Shown: piece after piece, positions 16,133-24,467 of the stretch
Layout: every line of letters starts with the position of its first letter
Numbering within the stretch: the first letter of the stretch is position 1
Origin: Mayfieldus sp963781495
Lineage (GTDB): Bacteria > Actinomycetota > Thermoleophilia > Solirubrobacterales > 70-9
Direction: 5' to 3'
NCBI GenBank assembly: GCA_963781495.1
Contig: CAWAFX010000002.1
Location: 248,001-312,000, forward strand
Length of the DNA stretch: 64,000 bases
Notes under the pieces: generated by a model
What the model saw: the letters and a program-made list of their open reading frames with translations, nothing else
What the model was told of the DNA's origin: nothing
Database searches by the model: none
Position numbers and translations under genes: made by a program

Positions 16133-17062
16133 ATGGCCCCAATGCCCGACCTGCTCGACAAGAGACTCATATTCGTGACCGGCAAGGGCGGCGTCGGCAA
16201 ATCGACGATCGCCGTCTCGCTCGGCCTCGCCGCAGCGCGCCAGGGAAAGCGGACGATCGTCTGCGAAATCGCCTCCCAGGAGCAGACCTCGCGCTTCTTC
16301 AAGCGGGCCGAGGTCGGCTTTCACGAGGTCGAGCTGGAGGAGAACCTTTGGTCGATCTCGATCGACCCCGACGAGTCGATGCGCGAGTACGTGCTGCTGC
16401 AGCTCAAGGTCCGGGCGATGCGCGACATGCTCTTTCGCAGCCGCGTCTTCACCTACCTCACGGCGGCCACTCCGGGGCTCAAGGAGCTGGTCACGATCGG
16501 CAAGATCTGGGAGCTCTCGCAGCTCGACCGCAAGGTCAAGAAGGGGCGCAACTACGACCTCGTGATCGTCGACGCCCCGGCGACCGGGCACGGGATCGGC
16601 TTCCTGCAGACGCCGCGCACCTTCGCCAGCATCGCCCGCGTCGGCCCGATCCACTCCCAGGCCCAGGAGCTGAACCGCTTCATCACCGATCCCGAGCTGG
16701 CCGGTACCGCGATCGTCGCCCTGCCGGAGGAGATGCCGGTCAACGAGACGGCGTCGCTCGAGCGGCAGCTGCGCGAGGAGATCGGAATCGCGGTCGACCG
16801 CGTCTTCATGAACGGGCTCTACCCGGAGCGCTTCTCGCCCGGGGAGGCCGAGAAGATGGAGGCCGCCGCGGAGGGGGCAGACGGCGCCGTTCGCGGGGCG
16901 CTGCGGGCGGCCGTCTCCGAGCAGCGCCGGGCAACCTCGCAGCGGGCCCAGCTGGCCCGGCTCGAAGAACGGGTCAGCGCACCGGTGAAATCCCTGCCCT
17001 TCATCTTCGAGCCCGAGCTCGGGGTCGAGGAGGCCCGCGAGCTGGCCGGGAGCCTGGCCTAG
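16133..17062 (+). CDS. ArsA/Get3-like ATPase, first of pair (Rv3679-like)
   Basis: A 309-residue SIMIBI ATPase. The P-loop is VTGKGGVGKSTIAVSLGLAA near residue 16, and DLVIVDAPATGHG marks switch II. The size and tandem arrangement match mycobacterial Rv3679/Rv3680, annotated as anion-transporting ATPases of the ArsA/Get3 family. No arsenite-binding cysteines or ars genes are seen, so arsenic export is unlikely. ATG 16133 has no clear Shine-Dalgarno; ATG 16142 is an alternative start. The stop TAG overlaps the GTG of the next gene by one base. A partner role in membrane-protein or lipid handling is possible but unproven. Confidence 0.85.
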   Translation: MAPMPDLLDKRLIFVTGKGGVGKSTIAVSLGLAAARQGKRTIVCEIASQEQTSRFFKRAEVGFHEVELEENLWSISIDPDESMREYVLLQLKVRAMRDMLFRSRVFTYLTAATPGLKELVTIGKIWELSQLDRKVKKGRNYDLVIVDAPATGHGIGFLQTPRTFASIARVGPIHSQAQELNRFITDPELAGTAIVALPEEMPVNETASLERQLREEIGIAVDRVFMNGLYPERFSPGEAEKMEAAAEGADGAVRGALRAAVSEQRRATSQRAQLARLEERVSAPVKSLPFIFEPELGVEEARELAGSLA

Positions 17063-18208
17063 TGGCGGCGATCCCGGACATCCTCGAGGGCAAGGAGGTC
17101 TGTATCTGCGCCGGCAGCGGCGGGGTCGGCAAGACGACGACCTCGGCCGCGATCGCGACCGGGATGGCGGCGCGGGGGCTCAAGGTCTGCGTGCTGACGA
17201 TCGACCCGGCGAAGCGGCTGGCCGACTCGCTCGGCCTCGAGGAGCTCGGTAACGAGGCCCGCCAGGTCGACCCGGCGCTGTTCGAGGCCCAGGGCGTCGA
17301 GATGGGGGGCGAGCTGTGGGCGATGATGCTGGACCCGAAGGCGACCTTCGACGAGCTGGTGCGCCGCCACGCCCCCGACGAGGAGACCCGCGACCGGGTG
17401 CTGTCGAACCGCATCTACCAGCAGATCTCGGCCGCGCTGGCGGGCTCGCAGGAGTACATGGCGATGGAGAAGCTGTTCGAGCTCCACTCCGAGGGCCGCT
17501 TCGACCTTTTGGTACTCGACACGCCGCCGACCCGCAACGCGCTCGACTTCCTCGAGGCGCCGCGGCGGCTGACCCAGTTCATCGAGGGGCGCTCGATGAA
17601 GGTCTTCATGAAGCCGACCGGGATCACGATGAAGATCGCCGGCCGCGGCGCCTCGATGATGTTCTCGATCCTCAAGCGCCTGGTCGGCTTCGACCTGCTC
17701 GCCGACCTGCAGGAGTTCTTCACCGCCTTCAGCGGCATGGTCGACGGGCTTCCAGGAGCGGGCGAAGCGGGTCAACGAGCTGCTCTCGGACCCCTCGACA
17801 TCGTTCCTGGTCGTCTGCGGCCCCCAGGGCGAGCCGATCTCAGAGGCCGTCTACTTCCACCGCAAGCTGGTCGAGGCGAAGCTGCCCTTCGGCGGCGTGG
17901 TCGTCAACAAGGTCCACTCCTTTGCCGGCGACGCGGGCGGCAACGGCGAAGACCTCGAGCGGGCGCTCGGCGAGCTGCTCGGCGATGACGACCTCGGGCG
18001 CCGCGTCGCCGCCAACTTCGCCGACTACCGCGCCCTCGCCGAGCGCGACGACGCCAACATCGACCACCTCGCGGCCGAGCTGCAGACCCAAATCGTGATC
18101 CGCGTGCCCTACCTCGACGAGGACGTGCACGACCTCGCCGGACTGGCGGAGATCAACCGCTACCTCTTTGCGGGAAGCGAAGAGCGGGCGGCGCTGCTGA
18201 CCGGATGA
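17062..18208 (+). pseudogene. ArsA/Get3-like ATPase, second of pair (Rv3680-like), single frameshift
   Basis: The second ATPase of the pair, about 381 residues when repaired. The N-terminal frame starts at GTG 17062 with IPDILEGKEVCICAGSGGVG and a GKTTT P-loop. It proceeds through VLTIDPAKRLADSLGLEEL and LLVLDTPPTRNALDF to FFTAFSGMVDG. There an extra G in the GGG run at 17746-17748 shifts the frame. The rest continues as FQERAKRVNELLSDPSTSFL and VVVNKVHSFAGDAGG to the TGA at 18206-18208. All motifs and codon usage are intact on both sides, so a consensus error is likely. One base of the start codon is shared with the upstream stop. Confidence 0.83.
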
Positions 18209-18212
18209 CCGC

Positions 18213-20106
18213 TTAGCTGACCCTGGTCCGCGAGCGGTCGTAGTCCAGCTCGCTGACGTCCCAGTCGGTGTCGTCGGGCACCGGGAACAGATGCCTCACC
18301 CGCGGAGTGTCCAGGGGCTCGGAATCCTCGTCCTGGCGCCATTCGGCGCGCTGCTTCGATACTTCGCCTGCGGGAACCGGCCACTCGAGAGTCTCCCCGC
18401 CCTCGGCCTCCGAGACCTCGCTCAACCAATCGCGCTCGGCGCTGGCGCCTCACGGTCGTCTCCTCTTCGTCGTGGTCATGGTCTTCGGAGCCGGCGGAGC
18501 CCCCCTCGTCCTCGCCGCCTGCGTCCTCGTAGTAGAGGCCGTCCTCGAAGCCTTCGTCGGTGATCGGCTCCGGCTCGGCCCGGTGTTCAGAAGTCTCTTC
18601 GGAGTCCGGGGACCGATTCCCCTCGCGGATCCGGATCTGGTCGTCCGGCCCCACCCGCGGCTCGAAGCCGTCGCTGGGCGAGCTGCCGTCGCTGGGCCGG
18701 GTGATGTCGAAGTCCGGGCGCCGGTGCCAGTCGCGCGGGCCGGCGGGCTCGGGATGCGGCTCGGGTGAGTCGTCGGGCTCCGGCGGCTCGTCGTCGGGCT
18801 CGGGCTCCGGTTCGTCGGAATCCATCGGATCCCAGTCCTCGATCTCGGCGGCCTCGGCGACGCTGCCCTCGCCCGCCCGCAGTCCGGCGGCGACCAGCGT
18901 CTCGTCGGCGCTCGCGGCGATGTCGGAGCCATGCTCGCCCAGCGCGGCGCCACGCACGATCGATCGTGCCGCGTCCTCGAGCCAGGCCGCGAGGCCGGTC
19001 GCGCTGCCGAGGTCGAACTCGCGTCCGGCCATCATCGCCGCCTCGAGCTCAAAGGCGCTTTGAAGCTTCTCGCGGGCCTCGGTCCGCTCGGCGGGCTCGG
19101 CGATCAACGCCGCGGCCCGCATCGGCAGGCTCGCCCCGACGGGTCCCTGGCCCTCGAACAGCGCCCGCATCGCGAGCAGGTAGTCGCTCAGGCCCTCGAG
19201 GGCGCTGGCGCGATCGCATCCCATCTCGAAGCGGTCGACCGCCCAGGCGAGCGAGCCGTCGGGGTCGGGCCGGGACTCCAGACCTTCTGCGAACTGGGCC
19301 AGCTCGTGGGCCTCGGCGTCGCTGAGCTTGTAGCCGCCGGGCCGGGTCGCCGGGGTGCCGGTGGGGACCCGCTTCCAGTTGCCCTCACCGGTGGGCGTGT
19401 AGGCATGCGGCCCGAGGCCGACTCCGCCCTCCTTGAAGAGGCGCAGGACGCTGATCAGCTCCCGCAGGATGCGGACCGCGGGCGCGGCTCCGCCCGGACC
19501 TTCCTCCTTCTCGGAAACGGCGAGGAACTGCGGCTCCCAGGCATTGCGCTCCATGCCAAGGCTGCGGGTCGCCTCGGTCGGTGCGTCGACCGTGTCGGCG
19601 CGCACGATCGCCACCCCGCCCGGCAGCTCGAGCCGCGGCAGCGGCATCTGCAGGCCGACCAGCGGCGCGACCAGGACCTCGGCCTCGGAGAGCTCGCGGA
19701 CCTCGGCCCGGAGCTCGTTGAGGGCCGCCTCGAGGCGGGAACGCTCGAGCGTGAACTCGGTCGAGCCGTCCCAGAGCCGGGCGATGAACGAGACCAGCAT
19801 CTGCTCGGCCCGCTCGACGCCGTCGGCCGGAACGTCCTCCCCCCTTGCCTCGAGATAGGCGGAGGCGACGCCGGACTGATCCACGGCGCTGCAGGCGGGG
19901 ACGAAGGCGGGAAGGGAGCGAAGCTCGTCGGCGTGGTCGCGGACGAAGCGGGCGGTCAGCGGCACATAGCGGTAGAAGGTGTGCTCGCCCTCGTTCTCGG
20001 CGACGTCGAAGGGAAGCTCCTCCCCCGTCGCGACCAGTGAGGTGAGGCGGGTCGCCGCCTCCGCGGCGAGCCTTCGAAGTGCTTCTTGAACGATCTCGTC
20101 GCGCAC
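18213..20106 (-). pseudogene. Uncharacterised acidic protein, C-terminus in a shifted frame
   Basis: A large protein (about 630 residues when joined) that I do not recognise. Residues 1-430 look globular and mostly helical (MRDEIVQEALRRLAAEAATR, LSEAEVLVAPLVGLQMPLPR). Residues 430-560 are low-complexity and acidic (DSDEPEPEPDDEPPEPDDS). The uninterrupted frame from 20106 runs on to 18160 and would overlap the ATPase gene, ending in Arg-rich sequence unlike the rest. The alternative frame from about 18445 gives ERDWLSEVSEAEGGETLEWP and ends VSELDYDRSRTRVS at 18213, 4 bp from the convergent gene. A single-base shift near 18430-18450 is therefore likely. Confidence 0.6.
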
Positions 20107-20211
20107 GACGACACGCTTCGTCTGTGCCTACGTCCCTCCTGCGGCTGCACGCACGATTGCAGCCTCGAAATCGGCCGGGTCGGGACCGCTGGGGGTCGAA
20201 AAGGCGCCCGG

Positions 20212-20559
20212 CTAGGCGGCGGCGGGGACTCGGGGCGAGCTTCCATGTGGAAGCCAACGCCGGCCGTAACTGCGCATGTCCTCGATCAGCGGCACCAGCG
20301 CCTCGCCCTTTGCGGTCAGCGCGTACTCGACCCGGGGCGGCACCTCGGGGAAGGTGTGTCGCTTTACGATCCCCGCCTCCTCCAGCGCCCGCAGGCGCAG
20401 CGAGAGGGTGCGCGGGCTGATCCCCTCCAAGGAGCGCTCGAGCTCACAGAAGCGGCGGCTGCCGTCGGCGAGATCGCGGATCACCAGGAGCGTCCACTTG
20501 CCGGAGATGATCTCGGCGGTGCGGCAGACAGGACAGGTTGCGTTGCTGATCGCGCTCAT
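20212..20559 (-). CDS. HxlR-family winged-helix regulator
   Basis: A 115-residue MarR/HxlR-type repressor or activator. It begins SAISNATCPVCRTAEIISGK with the N-terminal cysteines (CPVC) often used for redox or electrophile sensing in this family. The HxlR core WTLLVIRDLADGSRRFCELE and SPRTLSLRLRALEEAGIVKR follow, then the wing region VPPRVEYALTAKG. Three cysteines are present in total. A near-consensus promoter and a perfect inverted repeat lie directly upstream, so it probably represses itself. Its other targets are unknown; nothing divergent is adjacent. Confidence 0.92.
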   Translation of the reverse strand: MSAISNATCPVCRTAEIISGKWTLLVIRDLADGSRRFCELERSLEGISPRTLSLRLRALEEAGIVKRHTFPEVPPRVEYALTAKGEALVPLIEDMRSYGRRWLPHGSSPRVPAAA

Positions 20560-20564
20560 GAATC

Positions 20565-20584
20565 GAGGTATTTGCGAATACCTC
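20565..20584. promoter_or_regulatory. Perfect inverted repeat, probable HxlR operator
   Basis: GAGGTATT-TGCG-AATACCTC, an 8-bp perfect inverted repeat 5 bp upstream of the HxlR ATG. It contains GTAT-N6-ATAC, similar in layout to operators of known HxlR proteins. It lies just downstream of the predicted -10 element, a position suited to repression. Confidence 0.65.
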
Positions 20585-20598
20585 CCCTCGCTTCAGCG

Positions 20599-20627
20599 AG
20601 TATAGCGGCGAAGCTTCAGAAAGTGAA
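20599..20627 (-). promoter_or_regulatory. Promoter of the HxlR gene
   Basis: Minus-strand -35 TTCACT (20622-20627) and -10 TATACT (20599-20604) with a 17-bp spacer. The -10 matches consensus at five of six positions. Transcription would start near 20592, before the operator. The -35 lies inside the last codons of the pilP-like gene. Confidence 0.65.
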
Positions 20628-21611
20628 GTGCTGGCCGGTGGGGCTGTGCCAGCTCGACTTGCCGTGCGCGGAGGCCTTGCGGCCATTGCCACCGGAGTTG
20701 CCGTCGCCGTTCGGATTGGCGATTCCAGCCGGCGGCTTGTTGCGGGTCACGAGGATGAACTTGACCAGCGTCACCCGGTAGGTGTTGCCGTCGGTCCAGG
20801 TGAAGTCGGCGTGCTCGCCAGGCTCCAGGGCGACGACCTGGCATTGGTTGCCGACCAGGGTGCAGGTGCCGTTACCGCTGACCAGGGTGACGGCGCTGTT
20901 GACGAGGAAGACGGCGGTCTGGCCCTGGAACTGGCTGTTCGTGTTGACGCCGAGGAAGGCGACGGCGGGCACGTTCTTGCTCGGCAGCGGGATTACGCCC
21001 ATGGCGTTGTCGCGCACCTTCATGTCGCCGCCAACCGGCCCGGAGCGGAGCTTGGCGCGGTAGGAGTAGTACTTGTGGGTGACCGTAGTCGTCGGCGCGC
21101 TGGCACCAGTCGGCGAGCCCGAGGGAGAGCTCGAGGAAGGGCTGCCGGAGCTGCCCGAGCCGGGTGCGGCCGGCGGCCCGCTGCCCGTGTCGGCTGCCTT
21201 CGCGGCCTGGCCCTCGGCGGTCAGGGGAGGGTTGGCGGTCGAACCAGCGGTCTGGACCAGGCCGCCGCCGCTGCTGACGACGCCGCCGGTCGAGGAGGCC
21301 CCGTTGCTGGCCGAGTCGGCGCTGCCGAAACGCTGCACGAAGGGGTCGATCGGCGTGTCGCCCTTGAGCCGCTGCTTGAAGTCGCGCAAGCCGGGGTTGT
21401 TGATCACGACCTGGGCCGCGGGAAGGTTCGACTTCTGGGCCGCCGGGGCGACCGGGCCCGCGATAGCCGGGGCCGGGGGCTTCGACTTGCTCGAGAGCGC
21501 CATCGGCACGACCGCGAAGCCGACCACGAGGACGACGACGAGCGGCAGCAGCCGGCGGTCGCGAAGGTCGCCGTAGAGGTCGGTCAGAAACTGTGGCGAC
21601 TGGACGTTCAT
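20616..21611 (-). CDS. Type IV pilus assembly-associated protein (PilP-position, membrane-anchored)
   Basis: A 331-residue protein, last in the pilM-N-O series. It starts MNVQSPQFLTDLYGDLRDRR at ATG 21611, which overlaps the pilO stop as ATGA. One membrane helix follows (LLPLVVVLVVGFAVVPMAL). A long Ser/Gly/Pro linker (residues 115-185) leads to a C-terminal beta-rich domain with two cysteines (GNGTCTLVGNQCQVVALEPG). By position it would take the PilP/inner-membrane complex role, linking PilNO to the rest of the machine, but I see no clear PilP domain signature. Gram-positive-type pili lack the secretin partner of PilP, so the name is positional only. Confidence 0.7.
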   Translation of the reverse strand: MNVQSPQFLTDLYGDLRDRRLLPLVVVLVVGFAVVPMALSSKSKPPAPAIAGPVAPAAQKSNLPAAQVVINNPGLRDFKQRLKGDTPIDPFVQRFGSADSASNGASSTGGVVSSGGGLVQTAGSTANPPLTAEGQAAKAADTGSGPPAAPGSGSSGSPSSSSPSGSPTGASAPTTTVTHKYYSYRAKLRSGPVGGDMKVRDNAMGVIPLPSKNVPAVAFLGVNTNSQFQGQTAVFLVNSAVTLVSGNGTCTLVGNQCQVVALEPGEHADFTWTDGNTYRVTLVKFILVTRNKPPAGIANPNGDGNSGGNGRKASAHGKSSWHSPTGQHFTF

Positions 21612-22384
21612 GGCGTGCTGGCGCCGGGCGGTGCCGACGTGGTCGAAGACGGAGCCGAAGTCGTGCTGGAGTCCGAGCTGGTCGAGCTGACCGGCGTCGC
21701 GACGTCGGCGCCGGCGGCGGAGCTGCCGGCCGCCCCCGCCGCGGCGGTGCGTTGGCCGAGTAGACCGTGACCTTGACCGATCGCCAGCAGGATCGGGAAT
21801 CCAGTATCGCTCTGGGCAAGGTCGACCGAGTCGATCGTCGTCAGGCGCCCGTTGGAGGCGACCCGGTCGCCCTTCGGGTTGACGAGGCTGTCGATCCGGG
21901 CAGAGGAAGTCGGAGATCTGGAAGAAATTGCCCTGCATCGTCAGGCGTGTAAGGGGTGCTCGGCGAGCCCGTCGGGTCCGCCGTCGCCGCCGTCGGTGCA
22001 GTCGCCGATGCGGTTGGACTCGCCGGGCGGCACCGCCGGGCGCCCCGGAGCCGTGCCCGAGCCGATCGCCGACGAACTGGGCCCCGGAACTGCCGCGAGC
22101 CGCCTGGTCGACCTGAACCATCAGCGACGCGGTCTCGTCATTGACCGGAGCGGCCTTGCCCGAGACCGACCAGACGGTGGTAATCGCGCGAGAAGTGCTT
22201 GCGCGCCTGCAGACCCTGGGTTATCGACGCCTGTCTCCTGCTGCACCGACTGCTCGGCCTTGCTGACCTTGGCGTCGAGCTGCTTGACCTGGTCCTGTTT
22301 CGGCGAGATGACGAGGAGCCAGAAGGCACCCAGGACGGCGACCAGCGGAACGGCGACGAGGATGTTGCGATCGACCGAGCGCAT
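21608..22384 (-). pseudogene. pilO: PilO-like type IV pilus protein, multiple frameshifts
   Basis: The N-terminus MRSVDRNILVAVPLVAVLGA, with a membrane helix and a coiled segment (SPKQDQVKQLDAKVSKAEQS), is typical of PilO. The protein then breaks into several frames: ASITQGLQARKHFSRDYH, MVQVDQAARGSSG, MQGNFFQISDFL, RIDSLVNPKGDRVASNGRL and SVKVTVYSANAP each look like PilO segments but are not in one frame. The final Ser/Thr/Ala-rich tail ends at TGA 21608, overlapping the next start. At least four single-base indels are needed. No in-frame nonsense substitutions are seen, which favours poor consensus over long-term decay. The start overlaps the pilN stop (TGATG). Confidence 0.72.
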
Positions 22385-23169
22385 CAGCCGCCTGCCGAGG
22401 TCGGGGTTGCGGTGGGAGCGGTCGAGTCAGAAGAAGTGGCCGGGGTCGAGCCGGACGTGGTCGGCGCGGTCGCGGTGGGGGTCGCGGTCGCTGCCGCGCC
22501 GGCGCCGGCCTGCGGAGCGGGAGCGTTGCCGAATACAGCGGTGACATGGAAGGTGAGCACGTGCCGCAGTCGCTGCTGCCCGATCCACCGCCGCTGATTG
22601 ACCGGTCGTGCTCGTGCCGCCGGATGGAGATTGTTGGGCCAACGCGGAGTCCTGCAGGCTGACGCTCGTGACACCATCGATGTCCTGCAAGGTGGCGATG
22701 AACCCCGCAACGGCGTCCTGGCTCGGTGCACAGCCGCCGATCGCGAGCGTTGGGTGCGGCTCCGCTGCCGGACGTGGAGCTGATGTCGGCGCCGGTCGCC
22801 GACGTCGCCGTAAGCGTGAGTCAGCGAGATGTTGTGAGGGAGGACCAGCGCCAGCTCGCGCATCACCCGCTCCCAGTCGAAGCGGTCGTTGGCGACCTTG
22901 TGGATCGCCGCCACTCGCTGCTGGGCGGTCTGGCTGAAGGAAACGAACGGCTGCAGCTGGCTGGCGCGCGACTCGACCGCCGCCTGCTGCTGATTGAGCT
23001 GCGCGACCTTGGCCTTGCGATCGGAGATCTTGTTGTTGGACAGCACGACCATCGTCACGCCGGCGAGGCCGAGCGCCAGCACGCCGACCAGCATGTAGGC
23101 GAGCGGGCCGGTGCGGATCGGCGCCCGGTCACGGCGCTCCTCGGGCGGAATCAGGTTGACGGGGCGCAT
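22384..23169 (-). CDS. pilN: PilN-like type IV pilus protein (internal frame scrambling)
   Basis: The start MRPVNLIPPEERRDRAPIRT, then one membrane helix (YMLVGVLALGLAGVTMVVL) and a periplasmic helix, matches PilN. The frame is formally open for 261 residues, but the middle is wrong. Between about 22800 and 22560 the expected PilN sequence appears in other frames (TATSATGADISSTSGSGAAP, then FIATLQDIDGVTSVSLQDSA), before the original frame resumes at LTFHVTAVFGNAP. Compensating single-base indels explain this. PilN and PilO form the alignment complex that connects PilM to the pilus platform. The gene abuts the pilM stop with no gap. Confidence 0.8.
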   Translation of the reverse strand: MRPVNLIPPEERRDRAPIRTGPLAYMLVGVLALGLAGVTMVVLSNNKISDRKAKVAQLNQQQAAVESRASQLQPFVSFSQTAQQRVAAIHKVANDRFDWERVMRELALVLPHNISLTHAYGDVGDRRRHQLHVRQRSRTQRSRSAAVHRARTPLRGSSPPCRTSMVSRASACRTPRWPNNLHPAARARPVNQRRWIGQQRLRHVLTFHVTAVFGNAPAPQAGAGAAATATPTATAPTTSGSTPATSSDSTAPTATPTSAGG

Positions 23170-24267
23170 CTACTCCTCCAAGGCCAATCCGTAGGAAACC
23201 GTGAGCCGCGCCGCGGCGTCGTCGCCGAGTTGGGCGAGGGCAGCCGGCCGGGCGCTCGAAAAGGGCTGCCCGAGACCGGCCTGAAGACGCTCGACGAGTC
23301 CCGGGACCGTGGTTCCGGGACCGCTGACGACGACCCGCTCGACCGGAGAGACGCCCTCCTGGGCTCCGTAGAACTCCAGCGAGAGGCGAAGCTCGTCGAC
23401 CAGCTTCGAGGCGCCATCCTCGAGGGTCTCCCGGGTCGCGGTGACGACCTCCGGGTCGCCTTCGATCTCGAAGGTCGGGCGCTCGAGGCCGACGTGGACC
23501 AGCCACTGGCGCGCGTGCTCGAGCGCCAGGGTGCGGCGCTCGGCGAGCTTCTGGGCGATCGACTCGAAGCCGAAGGGGGAGATACGGGTGAAGACACAGT
23601 TCGAGGCGCGGGCGACGGCGAGGTTGGTGACGTCGCCGAGGTTGCAGTACATGATCGCCGGCGGCGGGGCCACCGGCTCGTCGCCCTCCTGGTGGCCGTC
23701 GTGATGGCCGTTCTGCGGCTCGGACGTCTCCTGGCCGGCGAGGCCGCGGATCAGCGCGAAGGCCGAAAGGTCGATCCCCACCGGTCGCAGGCCGGCCCCG
23801 CGCACCGCACCGAGAAGCGTGTTGAGCATGTCGCGGCGCGCTGCGACGGCGATCACTTCCATGCCGCGGGTGCCGTCCTCGGCGCTGTAGCGGGCGACCA
23901 CCTGGTGGTCGAGGACCGCCTGGTCGAGGGGCATCGGAAGGCTCTCCTGGGCCTGGAAGCGGACCGCTGTCGCCAGCTCCTCGGGGTCCTCGATCAGCGG
24001 CAGGCGCATCGTCCTCACGGCGACGCGCTGGTTGGCGACGCCGAGGCGCACCGACTTCGAGAGCTTGTGCTCGCTGAAGAGCGACTTCAGGGCCTGGCTG
24101 AGACCGGCCGGGTCGATGACCTCGCCCTCCTTGATCAGGCCGCCGTCGAGGGGCGCGATCGCGACCTGCGAGACGGCACGGCCGTCAGCGGCGAGCTCGG
24201 CAGCAGCGATGCTGCCTGCCTCCACGTCGAGACCGACCACTGACTTTGTTTTTCCGCTAGAGAACAT
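23170..24267 (-). CDS. pilM: PilM, actin-like type IV pilus assembly ATPase
   Basis: A 365-residue cytoplasmic protein of the FtsA/MreB-like PilM family. It begins MFSSGKTKSVVGLDVEAGSI, the first nucleotide-binding strand, with SQALKSLFSEHKLSKSVRLG and RTMRLPLIEDPEELATAVRF typical of PilM. The second phosphate loop region IMYCNLGDVTNLAVARASNC and the adenine region VVVSGPGTTVPGLVERLQ are both visible. An insertion of about 20 residues rich in His, Gly and Glu (around QNGHHDGHQEGDEP) sits before the second subdomain. It heads the pilMNO operon; 200 bp separate it from the divergent GT-C gene. It recruits PilN through that protein's N-terminus. Confidence 0.92.
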   Translation of the reverse strand: MFSSGKTKSVVGLDVEAGSIAAAELAADGRAVSQVAIAPLDGGLIKEGEVIDPAGLSQALKSLFSEHKLSKSVRLGVANQRVAVRTMRLPLIEDPEELATAVRFQAQESLPMPLDQAVLDHQVVARYSAEDGTRGMEVIAVAARRDMLNTLLGAVRGAGLRPVGIDLSAFALIRGLAGQETSEPQNGHHDGHQEGDEPVAPPPAIMYCNLGDVTNLAVARASNCVFTRISPFGFESIAQKLAERRTLALEHARQWLVHVGLERPTFEIEGDPEVVTATRETLEDGASKLVDELRLSLEFYGAQEGVSPVERVVVSGPGTTVPGLVERLQAGLGQPFSSARPAALAQLGDDAAARLTVSYGLALEE

Positions 24268-24431
24268 CGCTCGTATGGGCGTCCAGGGACTACTCCAACA
24301 TCGGCCGTATTCGACGTTCTCTTGAGGGGTCCGCCTCGGCCATGACGGGCTCCTTGCAGGAAGCCTGAGACGGGCGTGAAATCAGGCAACGACCGCGGTC
24401 AAGCCGGGCCGCCGTCGGGTCGAAATAAAGA

Positions 24432-24449
24432 AGACCCCGTTTTGGGGTT
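24432..24449 (-). terminator. Weak terminator-like hairpin upstream of pilM
   Basis: On the minus strand AACCCC-AAAAC-GGGGTC is followed by TTCTTTATTTC, a short stem with a T-rich tail. It could stop transcripts running from pilD antisense through the GT-C gene before pilM. The stem is only 5-6 bp, so support is weak. Confidence 0.3.
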
Positions 24450-24467
24450 GCTCGACAAGCGATCACC

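Noticed and set aside
16133..18208. Arsenite efflux system
   Set aside because: Although ArsA-like, the two ATPases lack the conserved metal-binding cysteines and no arsB, arsC, arsD or arsR gene is nearby.
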